A stretch of 64,000 nt of DNA. Source: Pelagibacterium limicola (GTDB lineage Bacteria; Pseudomonadota; Alphaproteobacteria; Rhizobiales; Devosiaceae). Both the position numbers and the translations under genes were made by a program. Below the pieces are notes generated by a model. It did not search any database and was not told the origin of the DNA. It saw nothing but the letters and a program-made list of their open reading frames with translations. The stretch covers positions 310,001-374,000 of the forward strand of contig NZ_JADQDB010000004.1 in NCBI RefSeq assembly GCF_015694405.1. Reading direction: 5' to 3'. Shown piece by piece: positions 35,816-43,844 of the stretch (the first letter of the stretch is position 1; the number at the start of each line of letters is the position of its first letter).

Positions 35816-36879
35816 TGGCCAGGATCGAACTCGAAAGGTTGGTCAAACGCTACGGTGCTACCACGGCTGTGCATGGCATCGATCTGATGGTGGAAGATGG
35901 AGAGTTCGTTGTCCTGGTGGGTCCTTCGGGCTGTGGAAAATCGACCACGCTGCGGATGATCGCCGGGCTGGAGGATATTTCGGACGGCGTGTTGCGTATC
36001 GGCGGCGAGGTGGTCAACCAGCGCGAGCCCAAGCAGCGCAACATCGCCATGGTCTTCCAGAACTACGCCATCTACCCGCATATGACCGTGGGGCAAAACA
36101 TTGGATTTGGTCTCTACACATCCAAGCTTTCCAAGCCGGAAAAGCAGGCCCGCATCCTTGATGCGGCTAAAGTTCTCGGCCTCGAAGACCTTCTCGAACG
36201 CCGCCCTGCAGCCCTGTCGGGCGGACAGCGCCAGCGTGTTGCCATTGGACGCGCCATGGTCCGGGATCCCGTCGCTTTTCTTTTCGATGAGCCACTTTCC
36301 AACCTCGATGCACAGTTGCGCGCGGCCATGCGTATCGAGATCAAACGCCTTCATCAGCGTCTGGGCACCACGATCGTCTATGTAACGCACGACCAGATCG
36401 AGGCGATGACCATGGCAGACAAGATCGTTGTGATGCGGGACGGACGAATCCTTCAGGTAGGATCGCCTACCGAACTCTACGAGCATCCGGTAGACATCTT
36501 TACAGCACGCTTTATCGGCAGTCCCTCGATGAATCTCATCGAGGCGAATGCTGCCGGAGCGGAGATCGCGGTTGCCGGCCAGTCACTGCAAGGTTTCAAG
36601 GCCGAACACTCAGGACCTGTCCAGATCGGTGTCCGGCCACACGATCTGGTGGTTGGCGAGGCCGGCGGAGGCGGCCTTTCGGTTACCGGAAGCGTGACTG
36701 CGGTCGAACCGTTGGGGTCCGAAACTCTCGTTCATCTCGATATTGCAGGTGCGCAGATCATCGCCACCGCTCCGGGGCGCGTCGTACCCAAGGTGGGCTC
36801 CCAGATTGCCGCGCACGCCGAACCGGGAGCGCTCTATGTGTTTGACGCAGCCAATGAGAGAGCGCTCGGCCGCCTATGA
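35815..36879 (+). CDS. Sugar ABC transporter ATP-binding protein (MalK/UgpC type)
   Basis: 354-residue ATPase. Walker A GPSGCGKST at 36-44, signature LSGGQRQR and Walker B FLFDEP in order, then a C-terminal TOBE domain (VGVRPHDLV-like segment VQIGVRPHDLVVGE). The start overlaps the lyase stop by one base (TGATG). It overlaps the kinase gene by 4 bases at its own end. Confidence 0.93.
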   Translation: MARIELERLVKRYGATTAVHGIDLMVEDGEFVVLVGPSGCGKSTTLRMIAGLEDISDGVLRIGGEVVNQREPKQRNIAMVFQNYAIYPHMTVGQNIGFGLYTSKLSKPEKQARILDAAKVLGLEDLLERRPAALSGGQRQRVAIGRAMVRDPVAFLFDEPLSNLDAQLRAAMRIEIKRLHQRLGTTIVYVTHDQIEAMTMADKIVVMRDGRILQVGSPTELYEHPVDIFTARFIGSPSMNLIEANAAGAEIAVAGQSLQGFKAEHSGPVQIGVRPHDLVVGEAGGGGLSVTGSVTAVEPLGSETLVHLDIAGAQIIATAPGRVVPKVGSQIAAHAEPGALYVFDAANERALGRL

Positions 36880-37793
36880 GGACAACAGAAAAATCAGCAG
36901 TGCTCAGCCTGGGTCGCATCTATTGCGATTTGGTATTCACGGGCCTTGCCGATATGCCACATCTGGGGCGGGAGATCTTTGCTCGTGATATGGTGCCCAC
37001 GCTTGGCGGGGGCGCCCTGATCACAGCCGCCCATTGTGCCATGCTTGGGCGTCCTGCGGCGTTGGTTGCACGCTACGGCACCGATCCCCTGTCTATGGCC
37101 CTCGAGGCGCATTTGGACCAACCGGGCTTGCATCGTGAATATGTGGAGCGTAGCGCGCAAGCAGGCCCGCAAGTGACCGTGGTCATGACTGCCGGAGAAG
37201 AGCGGGCCTTTTTGTCGCGCCGAGCCGGGCATGCGCTGCCTGATAGCCTGGACAAAGCACTGGCATGGGCCCGCGCATCGCATCTGCACATCGCAGAATA
37301 TGCAACGCTACATGAACGCCCTAACCTTGTCGCCTTGGCGCGCCAGCATGGACTGTCGATTTCGCTCGATCCCAGTTGGGATGACGAATTGATCCACGAT
37401 CCAGATTTCTTTCAACGCACAGCTGGAATCGATCTTTTCTTGCCCAATCTGGAAGAAGCTGCGGCTTTGACAGGGCATCAGGATCCAATGGGGGCTCTTG
37501 CTGCTCTCGCGCAGCATTTCCCTTCGGTGGCACTCAAACTCGGCGCGCGCGGGGCCATCGTTACGCTGGACGGCGCAATTTATGCTCAGGACGCTCCCAC
37601 TGTCCCGGTCATCGACACGACCGGCGCAGGAGACGCTTTCAACGCTGGCTTCATCGACGCCTGGCTGGACGGAAAAACGCCCAATGACGCTCTTGCAGCC
37701 GCCATCGAATGCGGGTCGCGCTCGGTGCAGCACCCCGGTGGACTTGGGGGTCCGACCGGCCGGCTACTGGAGCCAACCCGACGGGCAGGGTAG
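36876..37793 (+). CDS. PfkB-family sugar kinase
   Basis: 305-residue ribokinase-like enzyme. The substrate-side segment GGGALITAAHCAMLGRPA lies near residue 50, and the ATP-site signature DTTGAGDAFNAGF near 247-259 has the catalytic Asp. It is the last gene of the sugar ABC operon, overlapping the ATPase gene by 4 bases. It probably phosphorylates the sugar released after import and deacetylation or lyase action. The exact sugar cannot be told from sequence. Confidence 0.88.
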   Translation: MRTTEKSAVLSLGRIYCDLVFTGLADMPHLGREIFARDMVPTLGGGALITAAHCAMLGRPAALVARYGTDPLSMALEAHLDQPGLHREYVERSAQAGPQVTVVMTAGEERAFLSRRAGHALPDSLDKALAWARASHLHIAEYATLHERPNLVALARQHGLSISLDPSWDDELIHDPDFFQRTAGIDLFLPNLEEAAALTGHQDPMGALAALAQHFPSVALKLGARGAIVTLDGAIYAQDAPTVPVIDTTGAGDAFNAGFIDAWLDGKTPNDALAAAIECGSRSVQHPGGLGGPTGRLLEPTRRAG

Positions 37794-37950
37794 GTAATCG
37801 CTCGCAATATATGTTGCCCAGGGTCTAGGTCTCCGCCGTTGTGTCGGAGCAAGGTGATGCCTCGGGATTTCAAAAAGGTTTCGTGAAAATCAGTGAAGGC
37901 ACCTGCCCACGGATATAGACTTTTAGTTCAACGCCATTATGTTGATGAAA

Positions 37951-37958
37951 TTGTCGAC
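37951..37958. promoter_or_regulatory. TTGTCGAC site before the first CapA-like gene (candidate GntR operator)
   Basis: TTGTCGAC lies 15 bases before ATG 37973 within a 16-base imperfect palindrome (AAAT, GTCGAC centre, ATTT; 14 of 16 positions symmetric). The same core occurs at 39127 and, with one change, at 41202, all near genes around the GntR regulator. Confidence 0.55.
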
Positions 37959-37972
37959 GATTTGAGGGCTCT

Positions 37973-39097
37973 ATGATCACACTGGCGGCGGTCGGCGACG
38001 TAGGAGCGAAACGACACGATCCCGACGGCATGTTCGCAGGAATCGCGGACGCCTTGAAAACCGCGGACATACGGTTCGGGCAGCTCGAGACCGTCGTCTC
38101 GGATCGAGGCGCGATGAGTCCGAATGCGCGGCTAGCGATGCGAACGTCGCTCGACTTTGCGCCTGCGCTTTCTCGCGCCGGTTTCAATGTCATGAGCTTT
38201 GCCGGAAACCATTGTCTCGACTGGGGCTATCAGGGGTTTGACGACACCCTGAGTGCCATGAGCAAGGAACACATAGCGATTTGTGGCGCAGGCGAGGACC
38301 TTTCGACCGCGCGGCGCCCTGCAATTCTCAAGGCAAATGGGGAAAGGGTCGCCATCCTTGCCTACAATTCGATTCTACCCGAGGGGTACGCGGCGACCTC
38401 CAATCGTCCTGGTTGTGCGCCGCTGCGTGCCCACACGGTTTACACACCCATCGAGCCGGACCAGCCGGGAACCAGGGCTCGGGTGATGAGCTTTTGCGAT
38501 CCCGGAGACCTCGCTGCGATGAAAGCCGATATCGAAAAGGCCCGCAATGCGGCAGAATACGTAGTGGTATCAATGCACTGGGGCATACATATGACTGAGG
38601 CCGTGCTAGCCGATTACCAGCGCGAAGCCGCTCATGCTGCCATCGACTGCGGCGCCGCAGCCGTGATCGGACACCACGCCCATATTCTCAAGGGTGTGGA
38701 GTTCTTTCGCGGAGCGCCGATCTTTTACAGTCTCGGCAATTTTGCAATCGAGCAGCCCCAAGTGTGGGATCCGGCGATCGTTGAGACTGAGAGTTTCAGG
38801 CATTTGGCGAGCCTCAATCCAGGGTTCGATCCGACCCGGATTTACATGCTGCCGCAAGAAACGCGGTTTACCGGCATTGTGAGACTCCAGATGGCCCAGG
38901 GTGCGGTGTCGCGCACCGAGTTCCTTCCTGCCTTCATCGGAGACGATAGTGTGCCTCAGATGGTCGGTCGAACTGACACGAAATTTGATGACATCCTCGC
39001 CTATCTGCGGCGTATCAATCAGGCCGAGGGCATCGAAACGCACATTGTCCCTGAAGGGGATGCAATCGTACTTTCCCCATGTTCCGACCGATCGTGA
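37973..39097 (+). CDS. CapA-family (PGA_cap) metallophosphatase-like protein, copy 1
   Basis: 374-residue calcineurin-like protein of the CapA/PgsA poly-gamma-glutamate family. Motifs: VGDVGAKRHDP at the start, FGQLETVVSDRG, SFAGNHCLDWGYQG, CAPLRAH and GHHAHILKGVEFF, followed by FYSLGNFAIE. It has neither signal peptide nor membrane helix, unlike polymer-synthesis CapA/PgsA, so a cytoplasmic hydrolase is more likely. A clear paralogue lies at 46700-47818. Neighbours are a P450, a GntR regulator and a peptide-type ABC transporter. Substrate unknown; an amide- or peptide-like compound is a reasonable guess. Confidence 0.82.
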   Translation: MITLAAVGDVGAKRHDPDGMFAGIADALKTADIRFGQLETVVSDRGAMSPNARLAMRTSLDFAPALSRAGFNVMSFAGNHCLDWGYQGFDDTLSAMSKEHIAICGAGEDLSTARRPAILKANGERVAILAYNSILPEGYAATSNRPGCAPLRAHTVYTPIEPDQPGTRARVMSFCDPGDLAAMKADIEKARNAAEYVVVSMHWGIHMTEAVLADYQREAAHAAIDCGAAAVIGHHAHILKGVEFFRGAPIFYSLGNFAIEQPQVWDPAIVETESFRHLASLNPGFDPTRIYMLPQETRFTGIVRLQMAQGAVSRTEFLPAFIGDDSVPQMVGRTDTKFDDILAYLRRINQAEGIETHIVPEGDAIVLSPCSDRS

Positions 39098-39116
39098 TTA
39101 TCGCATGGCTGTGTAA

Positions 39117-39136
39117 GTCGACGTAATTGTCGACAA
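39117..39136. promoter_or_regulatory. Double GTCGAC site before the P450 gene (candidate GntR operator)
   Basis: The perfect palindrome TTGTCGACAA lies at 39127-39136, and a second GTCGAC at 39117-39122 is offset by 12 bases, about one helical turn. FCD-type GntR proteins commonly bind short palindromes of this form. The site is about 60 bases upstream of the P450 start. Confidence 0.6.
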
Positions 39137-39198
39137 AATGATGGACTAAAACTTCATTCTCCGCTTTGATGCAGCACATGGCGAGTGAGGAGGATGAC

Positions 39199-40437
39199 TT
39201 GGCTGATATTTCGCGACCGGCGCCCAGAACCTTTGTTCCACCGAGAAACAATCTGCATGAATTCAGCGCGGATGTGGTGGAAGGTTTCGACGACGCACAT
39301 GCGGCGTTCAAGGACTTGCGCGGCCGGTGCCCCGTCGCCCATAGCGCTGACTTCGAGGGCTTCTGGGTCCTGACGAAATATGATGACGTTGTCCGTGCCC
39401 TCGCTGATTACGAGAATTTCTCGACCGCCCACCAGAACGTCGTGCCGCGGGTAGCGACTTCAGGGCGCCGGCCCCCTTTGCATCTCGATCCGCCCGAACA
39501 CACGCCGTATCGGCGGGCAATCACGCCGCTGTTCTATCCGGAACGCATGGCATTTTGGGAGCCAGTGGTTCGCAAGATCATCGCCGATCTTCTCACGCCA
39601 CTGGTTGCGCGTGGTGAGGCAGACATCTGTGTGGACTTTTCCTATCGGTTGCCGATTTTCGTTCTGGCAGAGTTCTTTCATATTCCTGCAGAACAAGCCG
39701 AGAAAATCCGGAATATCGGGGCGGACTTCAATCGTGCGTTGCAAGTGCGCGATATGGCGGCACTCGAGCAGACAAGCTTGTTTCTCTACGATGTCGCTCG
39801 CGAGATCATCGCCCTGCGTAAGATAAGCCCGCTCGATCCCGGCGTCGACCCGACGAGCGCGATGCTCGCCGCGCGAGACGATGAAGGTAGGCCGCTGCCC
39901 GATGATATGATCCTGGGCACCATTCGGCAGTTGCTGGTTGTAGGCATTATCGCGCCAACGACATTTACCGGATCGATGGCCATTCACTTGGCGCGTCACC
40001 CGGAACATTTCGCGATGCTTAAGGCCAATCCAGCGCTGATCCCGGATGCGCTCGAAGAATTGCTACGGCTCTATACACCCTATCGCGGCTTTGCGCGCAC
40101 GGCCAAACGAGACATGGAAATCGGTGGGCGGCAAATCAGGAAGGACGAGCCCATTGCGCTGGCCTTCACGTCTGCAAACCGCGATGCCGATGCCTTCGAG
40201 GACCCCGACACCTTCAGGCTCGATCGTCCGGGCGAGAAGAAGCACATGGCATTCGGACGCGGACCGCACCAGTGCGCCGGCGCGCCGCTTGCGCGCCTTA
40301 TGCTGCGCGTCACACTGGAGGAACTGATCTCGAGAACCGGTGGTTGGAAGATTGTCGGGCCGGTACCGATGACTACATGGCCCGAATACGGTCCGTTGAG
40401 TGTACCTGTGCGGTTCCTTGGAGACGATGAGCGCTAA
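39199..40437 (+). CDS. Cytochrome P450 with atypical I-helix
   Basis: 412-residue soluble bacterial P450. The heme loop FGRGPHQCAG has the iron ligand Cys359; ELLR provides the ExxR pair; HLDPPEHTPYRR is typical of bacterial CYPs. The I-helix reads VVGIIAPTTF (about 247-256). In a gapless alignment the acidic residue and conserved Thr of the (A/G)Gx(D/E)TT motif become Ile and Ala, so the usual proton-delivery pair is missing. TTG 39199 is chosen because AGGAGG (39188-39193) precedes it by 5 bases; ATG 39169 and 39178 are alternatives. No ferredoxin or reductase gene is near. It converges with the GntR gene, the ends overlapping by 4 bases. Confidence 0.88.
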   Translation: MADISRPAPRTFVPPRNNLHEFSADVVEGFDDAHAAFKDLRGRCPVAHSADFEGFWVLTKYDDVVRALADYENFSTAHQNVVPRVATSGRRPPLHLDPPEHTPYRRAITPLFYPERMAFWEPVVRKIIADLLTPLVARGEADICVDFSYRLPIFVLAEFFHIPAEQAEKIRNIGADFNRALQVRDMAALEQTSLFLYDVAREIIALRKISPLDPGVDPTSAMLAARDDEGRPLPDDMILGTIRQLLVVGIIAPTTFTGSMAIHLARHPEHFAMLKANPALIPDALEELLRLYTPYRGFARTAKRDMEIGGRQIRKDEPIALAFTSANRDADAFEDPDTFRLDRPGEKKHMAFGRGPHQCAGAPLARLMLRVTLEELISRTGGWKIVGPVPMTTWPEYGPLSVPVRFLGDDER

Positions 40438-41102
40438 CGGAAATGCTCTTCTGCCAACCGCAGTACGTGCTGGTTTCCTGCCCGGACATGCGCGCGCATG
40501 GCGGCTTCGGCAGCGTCTGGCTTGCCGGCAAGAATGCAACTGGTGATGACCTGATGGTCGCGGTTGGAACTTGCCATCGAGTCATTGGAAAAGCTGCGCG
40601 GAAGTTGCAGGCGGTAAAGCGGCAGTCGGACCCGTGACAAGGACTCTTCGACGTGACGGTTGCCAGCGATGCGGCAGATCGTGGCGTGGTATTCGAAATT
40701 CTCGGTGTTGTACCGGTCGACATCATTTGCCGCTTCCGCATCGTCAAGACGACCCTGATGGGCACGGAGAAGATCGCGCTGGTCGGGTCCTAGTTCCATT
40801 TCGGCGGCGAGGCGAGCCGATAGCCCTTCAAGCACCTCCCGGACCCTTCCCATGTCGAGGATTTCCCCGCGCGTGAAGCGACGGACATAAACGCCGCGAT
40901 TGGCAATGAATTCAAGGTAACCCTCTCCGACGAGGGTTTTGAAGACCTCTCGAATTCGGCCGCGACCAACAGAAAATTCCTCGGCAAGGTCGACCTCGAT
41001 CAGCCTCTGACCGGGCGCATAGCCTCCCCGGTGAATGCGCGTTTTGATGCCTTGGGCGATGGCCATTGCCGAGACCGGCTCTGATGTCGTGGTGGCGCTC
41101 AT
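40434..41102 (-). CDS. GntR-family transcriptional regulator (FCD domain)
   Basis: 222-residue regulator. The N-terminal winged HTH has APGQRLIEVDLAEEFSVGRGRIREVFKTL, and the all-helical FCD ligand domain (about 90-215) has FEYHATICRIAGNRHVEESL and DHQVITSCILAG, with His residues of the usual metal/ligand pocket. It is divergent from the dipeptide-type ABC operon and convergent with the P450. It is the obvious candidate for binding the TTGTCGAC sites. FCD regulators usually respond to small organic acids, often a substrate or intermediate of the adjacent pathway. Confidence 0.9.
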   Translation of the reverse strand: MSATTTSEPVSAMAIAQGIKTRIHRGGYAPGQRLIEVDLAEEFSVGRGRIREVFKTLVGEGYLEFIANRGVYVRRFTRGEILDMGRVREVLEGLSARLAAEMELGPDQRDLLRAHQGRLDDAEAANDVDRYNTENFEYHATICRIAGNRHVEESLSRVRLPLYRLQLPRSFSNDSMASSNRDHQVITSCILAGKPDAAEAAMRAHVRAGNQHVLRLAEEHFR

Positions 41103-41201
41103 TGTGGACCCTTTACCCCTGCAGGACTGCTTTCGGAGTGCGCAACAAATTAGGGAGAGCAGGAGCGGAATGTCAAACCGAACTCCGAATAGCCGACAAT
41201 T

Positions 41202-41233
41202 TTGTTGACTTATTAGTTCATTTTCATAACTAT
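41202..41233 (+). promoter_or_regulatory. Promoter with overlapping GntR-like site before the ABC operon
   Basis: TTGTTGAC (41202-41209) differs by one base from the TTGTCGAC core and overlaps a -35-like TTGACT (41205-41210). A -10-like AACTAT (41228-41233) follows at a 17-base spacing. CGACAA at 41194-41199 gives a facing half-site. This layout fits repression by blocking the -35 box. Confidence 0.5.
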
Positions 41234-41265
41234 CTCAGCCAGGCATAGCCTATGGGAGGAACCAA

Positions 41266-42846
41266 ATGAACAAGCCAATTACCGGACCGGTCCGACGAGC
41301 CGCCTTTGCCCTGCTCTGCGGCGTGGCATTGACTCTTGCGCCGGTCATGCCAGCGTGGGCGCAGTCGGACGATCTCATCGTCGCGCTTTCGACCTTTTCT
41401 GAAGAAACGATGACGCCTTGGGGCGGCAGCGGACAACGCAAGACCTATCTCGACGTCGTCTATGAATATCTCACCTATATGGATCCGGAAACGCTCGAAA
41501 CGGTCCCAGGACTCGCTGAATCCTGGGAGATGAGCCCCGACGGCACGACATGGACGTTCAATCTGCGCCGGGGCGTTCAATTCTCCGGTGGCTATGGCGA
41601 GATGACGTCCGAAGATGTTGCCTATTCGATCGCTCGCCTAATTCGCGAGGATTCGCGCGCTGGACCGGCATCGCCGATGCGCCGAGCCATTGCCTCGGTC
41701 GAAACGCCCGACGCTTATACGGTCGTCGTCAATCTTAACTTCCCGGATTTCGAGCTGGCGCAGGGCTATTTCGGTGCCGGTCAGCAGCTTGGCGTCGTTT
41801 CCAAGAAGCATTTTGACACGCTGGGTGAAGCAGATGCCGAGCCGACCCCGATCGGCACCGGCGCCTATGAGCTGGGCAGCATCACGCCGGGCTCGGAAAT
41901 CGTCATGACGTTGCGTGACGACGTTGCCGACCATTGGCGCGTTTCGCCCGAATTCGAGAACATCGTGTTCAAGGTCGTTCCGGAAGAATCGACCCGTGTG
42001 GCCATGCTGCGAACGGGCGAGGCCGATATTGCTCCGATCGGGTTTGACTCGATCCCGACGGTCCGCGATGCAGGCCTCGATATCGTGTCCGCCCAGGCGA
42101 CCTGGTCTCCCGTGGTGCGCTTTGGCGGGCTGATCCAGACAGCCGAGAACCGCTACAATCCGGATAATCCGTGGGCGATCCGTGAGGTTCGCCAGGCGCT
42201 CAATTATGCCGTGGACAAGCAGACCATTATCGACGAGCTCTTCCAGGGTGAGGGTACTGTTGCTTCCGCTGATACCCCGGTCCCTGCCTGGTTGGACGTT
42301 GAGCCCTATCCCTATGATCCGGACCGTGCTCGTGAGCTGCTGGCAGAGACTGGATATCCCGATGGCTTCGATATCACGATCCGGACATTCACCACTGCGC
42401 CGGGTGCGGAACTGCCGCTGATGGCGGAGGCTGTCGCGCTTTACTGGCAGGATATCGGGGTCAATGCTTCCATCGAACCTGTGGATTGGCCATCGCTCCG
42501 TACCGAGTGGACCGAAGGCCGGGCCAACAATTATGTCTGGACCCATCGTGGTTTCCCGTTCGCCAGCGCAGCGAATGGCCTCGAAGCGGGGTTCATGGCG
42601 GCAAGCCTTTTTGCCAGCTTCACCTCACCCGAACTTGAGGCGATGATCCAGAGCTTTTCGGACGAAGGTGATCTGGATGCTCGCAGCCAGAAGTTCACCG
42701 AAATCGGGCAGTATCTGCGCGACGAAGCGGCGGCGGTGTTCATCGCCCTGGCCAATGAACCTTATGGGGTGAGCACCAAGGTTGATCAGTGGAAGATCAC
42801 CACAGCCTATGTGTGGAACTTCGATCAGGTCAGCCGCGCCGACTAG
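41266..42846 (+). CDS. Dipeptide/oligopeptide-type ABC transporter substrate-binding protein
   Basis: 526-residue periplasmic protein of the SBP_bac_5 (DppA/OppA/NikA) family. A signal peptide ends near AWAQ (about 32). The family signature LAESWEMSPDGTTWTFNLRRGVQFS-type segment is near residue 85-110, here LAESWEMSPDGTTWTF followed by NLRRGVQF. GGGAGGA precedes ATG 41266. It heads a complete five-gene transporter and is followed by a long hairpin. These proteins bind peptides but also opines, chelates and glycoconjugates, so the family name does not fix the ligand. Confidence 0.92.
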   Translation: MNKPITGPVRRAAFALLCGVALTLAPVMPAWAQSDDLIVALSTFSEETMTPWGGSGQRKTYLDVVYEYLTYMDPETLETVPGLAESWEMSPDGTTWTFNLRRGVQFSGGYGEMTSEDVAYSIARLIREDSRAGPASPMRRAIASVETPDAYTVVVNLNFPDFELAQGYFGAGQQLGVVSKKHFDTLGEADAEPTPIGTGAYELGSITPGSEIVMTLRDDVADHWRVSPEFENIVFKVVPEESTRVAMLRTGEADIAPIGFDSIPTVRDAGLDIVSAQATWSPVVRFGGLIQTAENRYNPDNPWAIREVRQALNYAVDKQTIIDELFQGEGTVASADTPVPAWLDVEPYPYDPDRARELLAETGYPDGFDITIRTFTTAPGAELPLMAEAVALYWQDIGVNASIEPVDWPSLRTEWTEGRANNYVWTHRGFPFASAANGLEAGFMAASLFASFTSPELEAMIQSFSDEGDLDARSQKFTEIGQYLRDEAAAVFIALANEPYGVSTKVDQWKITTAYVWNFDQVSRAD

Positions 42847-42853
42847 TCTCCCT

Positions 42854-42890
42854 TGGCCCGGCGTCGCCCTCTCGGGACGATGCCGGGCCA
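42854..42890 (+). promoter_or_regulatory. Long intercistronic hairpin after the binding-protein gene
   Basis: TGGCCCGGC (42854-42862) pairs with GCCGGGCCA (42882-42890). Inside, GTCG/CGAT and CCC/GGG extend the stem to 16 pairs with one bulged A and a 4-base loop. A T-rich GTTTGATTTC follows, so partial termination is possible. It lies 8 bases after the stop and 30 before the permease gene. Confidence 0.7.
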
Positions 42891-42920
42891 GTTTGATTTC
42901 TGGATCGACACCGGACGACC

Positions 42921-43844
42921 ATGCTCAAGATCATCGCCACACGCGTCATCGAAGCGTTCATCGCTCTGCTCCTGATGAGCATCGTGATCTTCTTGTTGAG
43001 CCGCCTCACTGGGGATCCGATTGCTCTGCTGTTGGGCGATGGTGCGACTGACGCGGACAAGATCGCGATGGCGCAGGAGCTCGGCCTCGATCGGCCGTTG
43101 CCGGTGCAGTATCTCAATTTCCTCGGCAATGCCCTCACGGGCGATTTCGGTCAGTCGGTAACGGCGGGCAAACAGCCTGCGCTTGATCTTGTGCTCTCAA
43201 GGCTTCCAGCCTCGCTCAGCCTTGCGGGGGTCGCGCTGATTTTCACGCTCATTATCGGCATCGTTTTCGGAGTACTGGCCTCTGTCACCCGCAATTCGCC
43301 AATCGACGTCGCAGCTCGTCTGATTGCGCTGGTAGGTCAGTCGGTCCCTAGCTTCTGGCTTGGCATCGTTCTGATGTACATCTTTGCGGTCCAACTGCGA
43401 CTTTTGCCGACGTCCGGATACGGGCGGCCCGAGCATTATATCCTGCCGGCAGCGACCCTCGGGCTGTTCACACTTGCCGCTATTACGCGCTTGGTACGGT
43501 CCTCGATGCTTGAGGCGCTGGGGAGCGAATACATAAAGCTGGCGCGAGTCAAAGGACTTTCCGAAAGCATCGTCATCTGGAAGCACGCGCTGGCCAATAG
43601 CCTTATTCCCGTCATAACCTTCATGGGTACGTTTTTTGCTGTCATGATCACCGGTGCGGTGATTGTCGAGACAGTGTTTTCCTGGCCAGGCATAGGACGG
43701 TTGGCCTATGAATCGATCCTGTCGCGCGATTTTCCTGTCGTGCAGACAGTCGTGCTGGTCATCACCTCGCTATTCATCATCGCCAACCTCCTGGTCGACA
43801 TTCTCTACATCGTCGTCGACCCGCGCATGAGGAGCCGAGGCTGA
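42921..43844 (+). CDS. Dipeptide-type ABC transporter permease (DppB-like)
   Basis: 307-residue inner-membrane permease. The first helix begins MLKIIATRVIEAFIALLL, as in DppB. A periplasmic loop follows, with the typical GLDRPLPVQYLNFLGNALTGDFGQS. The EAA loop is YIKLARVKGLSESIVIWKHALANSLIP. It ends YIVVDPRMRSRG. The stop overlaps the next start by one base (TGATG). Confidence 0.92.
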   Translation: MLKIIATRVIEAFIALLLMSIVIFLLSRLTGDPIALLLGDGATDADKIAMAQELGLDRPLPVQYLNFLGNALTGDFGQSVTAGKQPALDLVLSRLPASLSLAGVALIFTLIIGIVFGVLASVTRNSPIDVAARLIALVGQSVPSFWLGIVLMYIFAVQLRLLPTSGYGRPEHYILPAATLGLFTLAAITRLVRSSMLEALGSEYIKLARVKGLSESIVIWKHALANSLIPVITFMGTFFAVMITGAVIVETVFSWPGIGRLAYESILSRDFPVVQTVVLVITSLFIIANLLVDILYIVVDPRMRSRG

